Shown in pieces: positions 37,807-47,455 of a stretch of DNA of 64,000 nucleotides. Every line of letters begins with the position of its first letter. Within the stretch, counting starts at the first letter, position 1. Origin of the DNA: a gamma proteobacterium symbiont of Ctena orbiculata (GTDB taxonomy: Bacteria > Pseudomonadota > Gammaproteobacteria > Chromatiales > Chromatiaceae). The stretch covers positions 1-64,000 of the forward strand of contig QBVC01000029.1 of the NCBI GenBank assembly GCA_003058495.1, in the 5' to 3' direction. The notes under the pieces were generated by a model that saw nothing but the letters and a program-made list of their open reading frames with translations, was not told the origin of the DNA and ran no database searches. Both the position numbers and the translations under genes were made by a program.

Positions 37807-38631
37807 ATGAAACGCACCATCTTCTTTCTTGCCGATCACACCGGTATCACGGTCGAGGCCATGGGGCGTTCGTTGCTGAGCCAATTCGAAGGTTTCAGCT
37901 ACGAAACGGTTCATTGGCCGTTCATCGACAGCCTGGACAAGGCGAGACGGGTCGCGGAACGCATCAACCAGACAACCATGGAGTCCGAACAGAAACCGAT
38001 CGTCTTCACCACCCTGGTCGATCCCCAGATTCGTGACTATTTCAAACAGCTCGACGTCCCGGTGATGGACTTTTTCGAGACCTTCACCAGCCGTCTCGAA
38101 GAGGAACTGCAACTCCCCTCCTCCCATGCCCTGGGCCGTTTTCACACCACCGACAACAACCGGGCCTACGACCAGCGCATCCATGCGGTCAACTTCGCAC
38201 TCAACAACGATGATGGGGCGGTGACAAAGAACTATACCACCGCGGACCTGATCCTGATCGGCGTGTCCCGTGTCGGCAAGACACCCACCTGCCTCTTTCT
38301 CGGTCTGCAACATAGCGTCCTGGCGGCCAACTACCCCCTCACCGATGACGACCTGAATAACGATCTGCTACCCAAACCCTTGCGCACCTACAAAGACAAG
38401 CTCTACGGCCTGACCATCGATCCGCAGCAGTTACAGCGGATTCGCCAGGAACGGCGCCCGGATCGCCGCTACTCCACCCTCGAGCAGTGCAAATTGGAGA
38501 TCAAGATGGCGGAGGATCTCTTCAAGCACTACAAGATCCCCTATTTGGATACCACCTCCATGTCCATCGAGGAGATATCCGCAAGGCTCCTGCAGCATAT
38601 AAACCGGGCCGCAAGGGTTTCAAACGACTGA
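37807..38631 (+). CDS. ppsR: PEP synthase regulatory kinase/pyrophosphorylase
   Basis: 274 residues of the DUF299 family. The P-loop-like GVSRVGKTPTCLFL motif is near residue 156. In E. coli PpsR inactivates PEP synthase by ADP-dependent phosphorylation and reactivates it by phosphorolysis. The frame extends to a TTG at 37789, but the ATG at 37807 (MKRTIFFLADHTGITVE) matches the family N-terminus. It lies 28 bp after ppsA, so enzyme and regulator are together. About 235 bp of AT-rich DNA follow it with no terminator that I can defend. Confidence 0.95.
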   Translation: MKRTIFFLADHTGITVEAMGRSLLSQFEGFSYETVHWPFIDSLDKARRVAERINQTTMESEQKPIVFTTLVDPQIRDYFKQLDVPVMDFFETFTSRLEEELQLPSSHALGRFHTTDNNRAYDQRIHAVNFALNNDDGAVTKNYTTADLILIGVSRVGKTPTCLFLGLQHSVLAANYPLTDDDLNNDLLPKPLRTYKDKLYGLTIDPQQLQRIRQERRPDRRYSTLEQCKLEIKMAEDLFKHYKIPYLDTTSMSIEEISARLLQHINRAARVSND

Positions 38632-38868
38632 TCATGCCGAGTAGACCGCTGGTCGCCCTATCCTGACCGGTGGGGCTATATTTTGTTTTTTTTCATGAAA
38701 GCATATCGCTATCTCAATATACTTACGCTGGCATCTAACAAACACTATTGTGTAAGCTTTGCGGCAGCAGGATGGGCCGCTCATTTAGCCGATAGCAGGC
38801 CGTGAAACATCATTCACCTTCAACTTTAAATATTTTCTATAACTAATTGTTATATAAGACTATACTTC

Positions 38869-40311
38869 GTGATTAACTGGTTTGTACGACTGTTTCGGAA
38901 GGCACCCGTACCCATTGCGATCAAGTGGACGATCTACATCGGCACCTTGATCACACTGGTCATGGGCGTACTCGGCTGGTTTCTCATCTCCCAACAGACC
39001 AGCTTCCATATGCGCGAGGTAAAGGGCTTTGGCGAAGTCCTGGTCGAACAGCTGGCCCACTCCGCCAGTGAACCGCTGCTCGCGGACGATCAGTTCAACC
39101 TGCAGGGACTGGTCAGCCGCCAGACCCAGAACGAGAAGGTTGTCGGCGCCGCCATCGCACCCGCCGGAAAACCCTGGATCTCTTCCGGCAGCGTTCCCCA
39201 CCAGCTGCCCAGCTCAGATGAGCTGCTACCGATGATCTGGGCCTGGCGGGACGAAGAGAGCAACAGGCATCCGGCGATCACTTTCTTCAGCCAGATCAAC
39301 TTTCGGGATGTGGTTGCCGGCCATGCGATAATCACCTTGGACAGGCAATTTCTCGATCGCAACCAAAAACGCACCATCGGCATTATCGGCTACGCCACCT
39401 TTGGGCTGATCCTGATAGCAGCCATACTCTCCTATGTGTTGAGCAAGCGCCTGAGCCGGCCGATCACCCTGCTCGCCCAGGCGGGACAAAAGCCCGAAGC
39501 GGGGCTGCTGGTCAGCCCGATGGAGATAGACCGCCACGACGAGATCGGCCAGGTTTACGCCCATTTTGACCGTATGAGTGCGGGCCTGCTGGAAAAACGC
39601 CAGGTCGAAGACGCCCTCTCCCGCTATGTCTCGCCCGTGGTTGCGGAGAAGATCCTCTCCAACCTGTCGCAACCGCGCCTTGCCAACCAGGAGATGGAGG
39701 GCAGTATCCTGTTCTGCGACATTGTCGGTTTTACCCGGCTTTCGGAGGATCTCCCCGCCGACGAGGTGGCAGCCCTGCTCAATCTCTACCTGGGCGCCAT
39801 CGCCGACTCGGCTCATCGCTGCCGGGGAGTCGTGGATAAATTCATCGGTGACAGCGCAATGATCCTGTTCGGTGTTCCCGAAGCCGACAATGAACATGGC
39901 CAGCAGGCGATTCGCTGTGCCTGGCTGATTCAAGCCATGGTGCGCCATATCAACAAAAAGCGCCGCCAGGCGGGCAAGGAGCCGATCATGTTGCGCATCG
40001 GTATCAACAGCGGCACCATGCTAGCCGGCAATATCGGAATCCCTGACCGACTGGAATATACTGTAGTGGGCGATACTGTGAATCTCGCCTCCCGATTGTG
40101 CGGCGCCTCGCCGGCCGACGGCATCATGATGAGCCAGGCCACGGCGGAGTTTCCCGGTGTGGCTGAAATGGTGGAATTGCACAGACAGCCAACGCTGAAA
40201 ATTCGGGGTAAGAAAAATCTCGTCACGCCCTATATTGCGGGAACACCGTCACGGGAATTCGGTCAATGGTTGTTGCGTACCATGACCTACATTTTGAAAA
40301 AACAGGTTTGA
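38869..40311 (+). CDS. Class III adenylate/guanylate cyclase with HAMP and extracytoplasmic sensor
   Basis: 480 residues, GTG start. TM1 at about 18-42, a periplasmic sensor of about 120 residues, TM2 at about 168-190, a HAMP-like linker (SKRLSRPITLLAQAG), then a catalytic domain from about 265. Metal-binding DIVGFT (in LFCDIVGFTRLSE) and GDSAMILFG plus the GINSGTMLAGNIG and DTVNLASRL motifs are intact, so it should be active. cAMP is the likely product, but the purine-selecting residues were not assigned with certainty. Its stop codon overlaps the next gene's start (TGATG), tying a lipoprotein to it. Confidence 0.9.
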   Translation: MINWFVRLFRKAPVPIAIKWTIYIGTLITLVMGVLGWFLISQQTSFHMREVKGFGEVLVEQLAHSASEPLLADDQFNLQGLVSRQTQNEKVVGAAIAPAGKPWISSGSVPHQLPSSDELLPMIWAWRDEESNRHPAITFFSQINFRDVVAGHAIITLDRQFLDRNQKRTIGIIGYATFGLILIAAILSYVLSKRLSRPITLLAQAGQKPEAGLLVSPMEIDRHDEIGQVYAHFDRMSAGLLEKRQVEDALSRYVSPVVAEKILSNLSQPRLANQEMEGSILFCDIVGFTRLSEDLPADEVAALLNLYLGAIADSAHRCRGVVDKFIGDSAMILFGVPEADNEHGQQAIRCAWLIQAMVRHINKKRRQAGKEPIMLRIGINSGTMLAGNIGIPDRLEYTVVGDTVNLASRLCGASPADGIMMSQATAEFPGVAEMVELHRQPTLKIRGKKNLVTPYIAGTPSREFGQWLLRTMTYILKKQV

Positions 40312-41267
40312 TGAAACAGCCTCTAAAATCAGTCATAGCCTACCTTTCGCTAACGATGCTCGCAGGCTGTCAACTGATTGAAACCAAACAAACAACACCC
40401 GCCCCCGTTGTTGACAATGCCCTCGACAAGAGCCGGCAGTTGGCGGCCAAGGGACGCTATGGCGAGGCGATCAGCCTGCTCGACCGCGCCAGCAGTAACC
40501 GCAACCTGAATAATGCCTACAGAAAAGAGCTTGAAAGCTTCAGAAACCAGCAGAAGCTAGTCGAGGAGGAGCTGAACGATCAGCTCCTCATCAGCAACAC
40601 CTCGGCCCTGAAGAATCAACTGCCGATACTGACCAAGTTGACCCAGGCCAGCCCCGACAAACCCCACTATGCCGATCTCCTTGAAGAGACCCGGGAGACC
40701 CTGCAAAGCATGCAAAGGGGCCTGTCGGAGTGTGCTTGGCGCCATTTCAAACGAAACAACGCCCTGGCCAAGGACTGCCTTTCGCTCTCCCTGTCACTGA
40801 AACAGGACAAGGCCGACCAGAACCTGATGGAGCACCTGCTGCAGGAGCAGGTGGAGTACAAGAAGGAGGTGGCACAGAAGGAGCAGGCCAATCGGGAGGA
40901 TAAGTGGAAAAAGCGTGTCGACAAAAACCTCGCCGAGGCGCGGCGGCTCATCGAGAGCGGACAGCTGAAGGATGCCAGGCGCGCGCTGAAGCGGGCCTTG
41001 AAGGAGTCGCCCAAGAACGAAGCCGCGAAAAAGATGCTCGCCGATGTCAATCGGACCCTGGCGAAATATATCGACAACCTGCTGCTTGCGGGCGACCGAC
41101 TCTACCGGGATGGAGAGATCGAGAGCGCCAAGGCAACCTGGCGGGCAGCCCTCACCCTCGATCCGCTGGACCAACGGGCCCGGGAAAAGATCCAGCGCGC
41201 GCAGCGTGTCCTCGATAACCTGGAAAATCTGAGAAAATCCAACGAGAATGGCGAGAATATCCCTTAA
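40311..41267 (+). CDS. Lipoprotein with helical, TPR-like repeats, coupled to the cyclase
   Basis: 318 residues from the ATG at 40311, which shares its first base with the cyclase stop codon. MKQPLKSVIAYLSLTMLAGC is a type II signal with lipobox LAGC (Cys at 20). The mature part is charged and helical, with repeated units of about 34 residues near the C-terminus (LAEARRLIESGQLKDARRAL; LLAGDRLYRDGEIESAKATW) that look like tetratricopeptide repeats. No enzymatic motif is seen. The coupling suggests it helps sense or localise an envelope signal for the cyclase; that is inference. Confidence 0.8.
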   Translation: MKQPLKSVIAYLSLTMLAGCQLIETKQTTPAPVVDNALDKSRQLAAKGRYGEAISLLDRASSNRNLNNAYRKELESFRNQQKLVEEELNDQLLISNTSALKNQLPILTKLTQASPDKPHYADLLEETRETLQSMQRGLSECAWRHFKRNNALAKDCLSLSLSLKQDKADQNLMEHLLQEQVEYKKEVAQKEQANREDKWKKRVDKNLAEARRLIESGQLKDARRALKRALKESPKNEAAKKMLADVNRTLAKYIDNLLLAGDRLYRDGEIESAKATWRAALTLDPLDQRAREKIQRAQRVLDNLENLRKSNENGENIP

Positions 41268-41556
41268 CTAACTGTTTTTTACTATTATTTAACCCGCATC
41301 GACAGGCACCCCCCAGTCCCATCGGTTCTGATGCAGCGAACTACCAGCCACCCCGGCCTCCCCCGGTTAATCAGCAAATCTCACAAATAGCGCCGAAAGT
41401 TGTGGTTCCTGGATGGCGATCCGCTATAATCGCGGCCTGCAATCCCTGTCTCTCTATCGTCCAGGATTGATAATTCAGCATCGTCTGCAGCCACAGCCCC
41501 AAGCGTGCAGCGGACATCCGCATATGATCATCGACGTAAAGGATATTGACACTCAG

Positions 41557-42462
41557 ATGAAGTTTCTGCTGAGACGACTCATTCTCAGTCTCATCCTGGT
41601 GTCCATGGCGGGTCATGCGGAAACCCTCGATTGGCTGCCGGATAGTCCGGTATCCTTTTATGAATTGGCGTCTGCACATGAGTTTCCAGCTGAAACCCGC
41701 GAGGCCCGCTACAGACCCACGCTGGATAATCCCGAGACAACCCTGCCCCTCGATCGGCAACGTCCCTACGGCTTCGGCAGGGAACTCAACGATACGAGCC
41801 CGGTCGACTACTCGGGATTGAGGCGTGATGCAGCCTATTTTTTCGGCTACCAGTTCTTTATCGTGGGTCTGCTCTATGCCATGCCGGAAGATATCTCCTC
41901 CTGGTCGGAGGAGGACAAGGAGGAGTACTCCTTCGATAAGTGGTGGGACAATGTCTCGAATCCCCGCTGGGACCCGGATGAGTGGTATATCAACTACATC
42001 CTGCACCCCTATTGGGGTATGACCTACTACACCAGGGGCCGGGAAAGGGGCCTTTCGGAGATGGGCGCATTCTGGTTCTCCTTTACCCTGTCCTCAATCT
42101 ACGAATTCGGCCTGGAGGCCCTGTTCGAACCGGTCTCGATTCAGGATGTCATTTTCACCCCGACCCTTGGCGCCTGGCTGGGCTGGTATTTCGAGGATAC
42201 CCGTCGCAGCATCAAGCAGCAGTCCAGCTTCAGCGCCTGGGACAAAACCATCCTCATTGCCACCGACCCCCTCGGCACCCTAAACACCATGGTGGACAAA
42301 CTGTTCGGGATTGGCGTTGAGAGCGAGTTGGCATTGCGCACCTTCTACCAGAGTCCACAATTGCCGGAGTCCGGGGCGCCCCACTGGAATGACCCCCATC
42401 GCGCGCATACGGATCCGGTGGCAAGAGACTACATCGGGATTCAGCTCACCCTGCAGTTTTAG
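41557..42462 (+). CDS. DUF3943-like exported protein
   Basis: 301 residues from the ATG at 41557; the frame is open to 41413, but the upstream part is not protein-like. MKFLLRRLILSL... to GHA is a signal peptide with a plausible cut after Ala-Glu-like residues. The mature part is rich in Trp, Tyr and Phe, with NYILHPYWGMTYYTRGRERG and SSIYEFGLEALFEPVSIQD, which I associate with DUF3943 proteins of unknown function, probably envelope or outer-membrane associated. It stands alone between the lipoprotein and the convergent lptG. The family assignment is from memory and moderate. Confidence 0.7.
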   Translation: MKFLLRRLILSLILVSMAGHAETLDWLPDSPVSFYELASAHEFPAETREARYRPTLDNPETTLPLDRQRPYGFGRELNDTSPVDYSGLRRDAAYFFGYQFFIVGLLYAMPEDISSWSEEDKEEYSFDKWWDNVSNPRWDPDEWYINYILHPYWGMTYYTRGRERGLSEMGAFWFSFTLSSIYEFGLEALFEPVSIQDVIFTPTLGAWLGWYFEDTRRSIKQQSSFSAWDKTILIATDPLGTLNTMVDKLFGIGVESELALRTFYQSPQLPESGAPHWNDPHRAHTDPVARDYIGIQLTLQF

Positions 42463-42528
42463 AGATTAGTGTCTATCCGGGATCGGCGTGCGGGGTACAG
42501 GAGCAGCAACCCGGTGGCCATGCATTGA

Positions 42529-43593
42529 TCAATAGACGCGCCGAAACAGCCAGACAGCCAGCGCCAGAAACAGCAGCAGGGGTAAAAAGGCGGCAACCAG
42601 GGCATTCATCGAGTAGACCATCGCCATATAGGCGAAGGCCCTGTTCAACAGATAGAAGACGATCCCCAGCATGGCACCGACAAAGACCCGTTGTCCGGCT
42701 CCGGCACTGCGCAGAGAACCGAAGACAAACGGAATACTCAGGAACAGCATCACCATGGTCACCAGCGGCGTGGTCATCTTGCCCCAGAAGGCAACCTCAT
42801 AGTTGATCGAGGCCTGACCGTTTTGTTGCAGATAACCGATATAGCGCCACAGATCCCAGGCAGCCAGCATATGGGGCTTCACCGTCAATACATCGAGCGC
42901 GGAGGGATCCAGCTGAGCCCGCCAGGCCTGCTGTGGCGTCGATGTGACTGACACAGCCGGGCCGGTGAACTCGCTCTGTTCCACGCCCCGGATGACCCAG
43001 CCCCCCGACCGATAACTTGCCCGCTCCGCATGTATCGCCTTGAGAAGACGACCATCCCCGCCATATTCATAGATCGAAATATCCGCCAACTCCGAGTTGG
43101 GCAGAATCTGCCGGATGTTGATGAAGGTATTGCCGTCACGGGACCAGAATCCGTAGCGGGTCTTCAGGCTGATCTGTCCCGACAGGGCCTCGTTTTTCAT
43201 GCGCTGTGCCTGCTGCTCCGTCAGCGGGGCCAGATATTCACCGATGACCACCACGACCGCGAGCACCAGTAACCCCGTCTTCAGCACCGAGACGACGATT
43301 CTGGCTATAGAGACCCCTGCCGCGCGCATCGCGAGGAGTTCCGAATTTCCCGCCAAGACCCCCAGTCCCAGCAGACTTCCGAGCAGGGTCGCCAGGGGAA
43401 AGAGTTCATAGCAGTAGCGGGGCATGCCCAGGATCACGAAGGTGTATGCCATCGCTGTGGTATAGCCGCCCTTCACCTCCTCCAGCTCGGCCACCAATTC
43501 GAAAAAGCCGATCAGCACCAGCAACAATGCCAGCACGCCGACGATGCCGATCAACACGGTGCGGCCGATATAGCGATCAAGCAATGAGATCAT
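42529..43593 (-). CDS. lptG: LptG, lipopolysaccharide export permease
   Basis: 354 residues. The frame extends upstream, but the ATG at 43593 overlaps the lptF stop (ATGA) and begins MISLLDRYIGRTVL, the family start. Six helices with a large periplasmic beta-jellyroll between the third and fourth. MRAAGVSIARIV is the conserved coupling region. LptF and LptG with the LptB ATPase pull LPS from the inner membrane. It is the second gene of the pair. Confidence 0.95.
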   Translation of the reverse strand: MISLLDRYIGRTVLIGIVGVLALLLVLIGFFELVAELEEVKGGYTTAMAYTFVILGMPRYCYELFPLATLLGSLLGLGVLAGNSELLAMRAAGVSIARIVVSVLKTGLLVLAVVVVIGEYLAPLTEQQAQRMKNEALSGQISLKTRYGFWSRDGNTFINIRQILPNSELADISIYEYGGDGRLLKAIHAERASYRSGGWVIRGVEQSEFTGPAVSVTSTPQQAWRAQLDPSALDVLTVKPHMLAAWDLWRYIGYLQQNGQASINYEVAFWGKMTTPLVTMVMLFLSIPFVFGSLRSAGAGQRVFVGAMLGIVFYLLNRAFAYMAMVYSMNALVAAFLPLLLFLALAVWLFRRVY

Positions 43594-44696
43594 GCGATTC
43601 CTCTCAACAGCTTGCGGTGCAGTCTGCGATAGATGAGGGTATCGGGCAACAGCAGCAGCAGTCCGATCAGGGCCAACGTCAGATGGACCCACCAGATACC
43701 CATCCACTCCGCCGTTGCGCCGTTGATCATCCAGTTCTCCGCCACCCCCTGAAGACTCAGATAGAGGGTGTAGAGGATAAAGGCCAGCAGCAAGCGGCCA
43801 AAGGGGCCCTGGCGCGGCATGGAACGGCCAAGCGGAAGACTGAGCAGGGCAAATACCAACAGACCGAGTATCTGCGCCACCCTGACCTGGAACTCCGCCC
43901 GGTCCCTGATCGAGCTTGAGGTCAACAGCGCATGATTGGAGAGCGACTTGCGGTTGATCTTGGCGACAACGCCATCGGAACCCTTGATGCGCAAGCCGTA
44001 GCGTTCGAATTTGCTGACCCGGTAGTCCGCATCACCCGGCGAGCCTTCATATCTCAGCCCGTCCTCCAATACCAGATAGCGTTCCCCCGACTCTTTGTCG
44101 ACATATTGATAACCGCGTTGCGCAGTCACCAGGCTGAGCACACCCTCCCTTCGCTGCTGCACGAAGACGTTGCGCATCCGCCTCTGCCCACTCGAAATCG
44201 ACTCCACATAGAGCACCAGATCGCCCTGGCTGTACTCGTTGAAGCGACCGGCGCTGACTCCGGCCAATTCTGTCGCCTGTCCGCGCTGGGTACTGATCAG
44301 CTCAGCGCTCAACCTGCTCGCCCAGGGCTGCACATAGAGCGATAACCAGCCAGTCAACAGCGCGATAGGTGTCACCACGAGAATCAGCGAACGGTAGAGG
44401 CGAAAGTCGCCGACACCGCAGGAGGCCAGGGCGACCATTTCGCTGTCACGGTACATCCTGCCGATCACGTAGAGCACCGCGAAGAAGAAGGCCGGTGGTA
44501 TCAGGCGGGGAATATAGACCACCATCTGCAAACCGAGCAGCTGAAACAGCAGATGGCTGCTGAGATCTCCGCCAGCCACCTCCTTGAGCAGCTTGATGAA
44601 GCTGTTGCCGAGCATGATCAAGGCCAGCACAAGCAGAATCGCAAGCAGTGCCTTGAACACTTCTCTCATCAGGTAGCGGTCAATCAGTGTGATCAA
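43590..44696 (-). CDS. lptF: LptF, lipopolysaccharide export permease
   Basis: 368 residues with MITLIDRYLMREVFKALLAI at the N-terminus, the YRDSEMVALASCGVG coupling motif, a periplasmic domain, and three C-terminal helices. It pairs with LptG in the LptBFG transporter. It is divergent from pepA across 211 bp, the common gammaproteobacterial arrangement, which supports the chromosomal rather than mobile nature of this stretch. Confidence 0.95.
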   Translation of the reverse strand: MITLIDRYLMREVFKALLAILLVLALIMLGNSFIKLLKEVAGGDLSSHLLFQLLGLQMVVYIPRLIPPAFFFAVLYVIGRMYRDSEMVALASCGVGDFRLYRSLILVVTPIALLTGWLSLYVQPWASRLSAELISTQRGQATELAGVSAGRFNEYSQGDLVLYVESISSGQRRMRNVFVQQRREGVLSLVTAQRGYQYVDKESGERYLVLEDGLRYEGSPGDADYRVSKFERYGLRIKGSDGVVAKINRKSLSNHALLTSSSIRDRAEFQVRVAQILGLLVFALLSLPLGRSMPRQGPFGRLLLAFILYTLYLSLQGVAENWMINGATAEWMGIWWVHLTLALIGLLLLLPDTLIYRRLHRKLLRGIA

Positions 44697-44907
44697 AAAT
44701 CCTGTCCTGCCCTTGCTGCATATGGTTTAAAATTTAGATTACACCATGCAAGGTGTTAATTGGTTGATGATTGGGTAGACTTGAGGCAGCTGCTTCAACA
44801 CCGGGATCCTGACAATTCCCTATCCCTAGTGTATAAAAAAGTTGGAATTGCCACCTATCCTGGGTAAACACCAATCTGCAACAAGAATCTGCGAGGCCAC
44901 CCGTTCC

Positions 44908-46401
44908 ATGGATTACACGATAAAAACCGGAGACCCTGCCAAACTCAAGACTGCCTGCCTTGTGGTAGGCATCTTCTCCAAGCGTCAACTCTCGCCCCTG
45001 GCACAGCAGCTGGATAAATCCTGCAAGGGTGCGCTGCAGCGCATCGTGAAGCGCGGAGATATGGATGGGGAGAGCGGCCAGCTGCTGCTGCTCTATGACC
45101 CGCCCGGAGTCGCGGCGGAGCGTATCCTCCTGGTTGGATTGGGTAAACAACGCGAATTCAACAGGAAACAGTATACCAAGTGCGTCACTGCCGTCACCAA
45201 GAGTCTGAATCAAAACCATGCGATGGAGGCGATCTGGGGACTCAGCGAGCTGATCAGCGCCGACTTGACCCTGCCACAGGCTGTCCGGGAGACCGTTGTC
45301 AGTGCAGAGGCCAGCCTCTACAGGTTCAGTGAAACCAAGAGTGAAGTCAAAAAAATCCAACGCCCACTGAAGCGACTCGCGCTCCTCATACACGACCGCC
45401 GCCAGCTGAAAACGGCACAAAAGGCACTCGCGCAGGCAAGCGCCATCGCCACCGGCATCGCGTTTACCAAGCATCTGGCCAATCTCCCGGGTAACATCTG
45501 CACCCCGAGTTATCTTGCTGATCAGGCAAGAAAACTGGGGCGTGACGAGAGCCGCCTCAAGGTGCGTATCCTGGATGAAAAGCAGATGGCGAAACTGGAG
45601 ATGGGCTCTCTGCTCTCCGTCTCCCGTGGCAGCCGCCAACCCGCGAAACTGATCATCATGGAGTATTCAGGAGGCAGACCGGGCGCCAAACCGGTTGTCC
45701 TTGTCGGCAAGGGACTGACCTTCGATGCGGGCGGCATCTCCCTCAAGCCCTCGGCGGCGATGGATGAGATGAAATACGACATGTGTGGCGGCGCCGCTGT
45801 CTTCGGCACAATCAAGGCCGCCCTTGCCATGGATATGCCGATCAACCTGATCGGTGTTGTGCCCGCCTCGGAAAACCTGCCCGATGGCGATGCCAACAAA
45901 CCAGGCGATATCGTAACCAGCATGTCGGGGCAAACCATCGAGATACTCAACACCGACGCCGAGGGACGCCTGATTCTTTGCGACGCCCTGACCTATTCCG
46001 AGCGTTTCAACCCGGCGGTGGTGATCGATATCGCCACCCTGACCGGCGCCTGCATCGTGGCCCTCGGCAGCCATGCATCTGGGCTGATGGCCAATGACGA
46101 TGCCCTGGCAAAGGAACTGCTGGAGGCCGGCAGCGATACCGGGGACCGCGCCTGGCAACTGCCCCTGTGGGATGACTACCAGGAACAACTCGACAGTAAT
46201 TTTGCCGACATGGCCAATATCGGCGGCAAGGGCGCGGGAACCATCACCGCGGCCTGTTTCCTCTCGCGCTACACCAAAAAGTTCAAATGGGCACACCTCG
46301 ATATCGCCGGCACCGCCTGGCGCGGCGGCGCGCAGAAAGGCGCCACCGGACGGCCGGTGGGGCTTCTCACCCAATTCCTCCTTAGGCGTTGCGGCCAATG
46401 A
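44908..46401 (+). CDS. pepA: Leucyl aminopeptidase (cytosol aminopeptidase PepA)
   Basis: 497 residues from the ATG at 44908; MDYTIKTGDPAKLKTACLVV lines up with the E. coli PepA start, so the upstream in-frame codons are leader. The M17 signature NTDAEGRLILCDALTY and the metal/lysine region VGKGLTFDAGGISLKPS are intact. PepA removes N-terminal residues with two metal ions; in E. coli it also binds DNA in recombination and carAB control. A usual neighbour, holC, follows 31 bp later. Confidence 0.96.
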   Translation: MDYTIKTGDPAKLKTACLVVGIFSKRQLSPLAQQLDKSCKGALQRIVKRGDMDGESGQLLLLYDPPGVAAERILLVGLGKQREFNRKQYTKCVTAVTKSLNQNHAMEAIWGLSELISADLTLPQAVRETVVSAEASLYRFSETKSEVKKIQRPLKRLALLIHDRRQLKTAQKALAQASAIATGIAFTKHLANLPGNICTPSYLADQARKLGRDESRLKVRILDEKQMAKLEMGSLLSVSRGSRQPAKLIIMEYSGGRPGAKPVVLVGKGLTFDAGGISLKPSAAMDEMKYDMCGGAAVFGTIKAALAMDMPINLIGVVPASENLPDGDANKPGDIVTSMSGQTIEILNTDAEGRLILCDALTYSERFNPAVVIDIATLTGACIVALGSHASGLMANDDALAKELLEAGSDTGDRAWQLPLWDDYQEQLDSNFADMANIGGKGAGTITAACFLSRYTKKFKWAHLDIAGTAWRGGAQKGATGRPVGLLTQFLLRRCGQ

Positions 46402-46432
46402 GATTATCGGCCTATGCAAGCAGGGGTATGAA

Positions 46433-46861
46433 ATGACGCAGGTCGACTTTTACGTGCTCGATGAGCGTGCTGCAGGAAACCGCTTCACCCTCGCCTGTCG
46501 CCTGAGTGAAAAGATCTATCATCAGGGTCGCAGGGTTTATATCCACACCGGCTCCGAGGAGGAGTCAAGGCATATGAACAGGCTGCTGTGGACCTTTCGC
46601 CAGGGCAGCTTCGTACCCCATGGAATGGCCAGCGAATGCGATCCTTTGACCACCCCGGTGGTTATCAGCCATGATAAGGAGAGTGGAGAGGAGAAGGATG
46701 TCCTCATCAACCTGGCAGGCGATGTACCCAGTTTCTTCAGTCGATTTGAGCGGGTTGCGGAGATCATCGATCGGGAGCCAGAGGTCGTTACGGCTGGTCG
46801 GGAACGTTTCCGCTTCTATCGCGACAGGGGCTATCCCCTCAATAAACACGACATTAAATAG
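46433..46861 (+). CDS. holC: DNA polymerase III subunit chi
   Basis: 142 residues: MTQVDFYVLD at the N-terminus, ACRLSEKIYHQGRRVYIHTG, and the C-terminal RERFRFYRDRGYPLNKHDI are the HolC hallmarks. Chi binds the clamp loader through psi and contacts SSB. The start follows pepA with a short gap, and the next gene begins right after its stop. The pepA-holC order agrees with other Gammaproteobacteria. Confidence 0.93.
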   Translation: MTQVDFYVLDERAAGNRFTLACRLSEKIYHQGRRVYIHTGSEEESRHMNRLLWTFRQGSFVPHGMASECDPLTTPVVISHDKESGEEKDVLINLAGDVPSFFSRFERVAEIIDREPEVVTAGRERFRFYRDRGYPLNKHDIK

Positions 46862-47278
46862 ATGAACAGAGATGACATTTCACAGGACCAGGATTCCGCC
46901 ATTCCGTTGCTGGAAGATGTGGTTTCCATGGAAGAGATCGAATCGGAATTTATCGAGTTTGCCGATGAAGAGGCGGAAATTGCGGACAGCGGTATACCGG
47001 AGTATGACGAAGAGCTTCTCGCCATGCGCGACGACATCGCCAAACAGCTCGAATCCGATCTGCGAGGCATTCTCACCGAGGTGCTGAATAAGGTGATAGA
47101 CGACACCAGCTCACGCATCAAGCAGATCCTGCACGATGAACTTGATACTAACTTGGCTCACCGAATCAGCTACTTGATCGAACAACGTCTGGAAGAGGAA
47201 TTCGGGCCCCGGCGACAGCATGCCCAGGATGACGAGGATCAGGATGCGATAGATCTCTATCACGACGACAACCTCTGA
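46862..47278 (+). CDS. Acidic hypothetical protein downstream of holC
   Basis: 138 residues, very acidic, with no membrane segment. It starts on the base after the holC stop codon, so it is part of the pepA-holC transcript. The middle (about 50-115) is predicted helical, with regularly spaced hydrophobics (DIAKQLESDLRGILTEVLNK), possibly a coiled coil; the tail is Asp/Glu-rich. I recognise no family. A similar small acidic gene between holC and valS is familiar from related genomes, but valS is not here. Confidence 0.75.
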   Translation: MNRDDISQDQDSAIPLLEDVVSMEEIESEFIEFADEEAEIADSGIPEYDEELLAMRDDIAKQLESDLRGILTEVLNKVIDDTSSRIKQILHDELDTNLAHRISYLIEQRLEEEFGPRRQHAQDDEDQDAIDLYHDDNL

Positions 47279-47455
47279 GCCGTAGCGGTCATGACCGGAA
47301 TTGGCAGTCATTGGTTATCCAGCGGGGACTTTCGAGATCAAACAAGCCGATCTTCCTGGAATCAGACAACCATAGAATGTCCGTTATTAACCTAGACCTA
47401 CCGTCTTAGCCGGAGCCGGATGAGTCGCACAATAATTGTTTATCGCACAGCTCCG

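Noticed and set aside
35814..37820. 668-codon minus-strand frame opposite ppsA
   Set aside because: Shadow of the ppsA codon bias; no domain or start signal.
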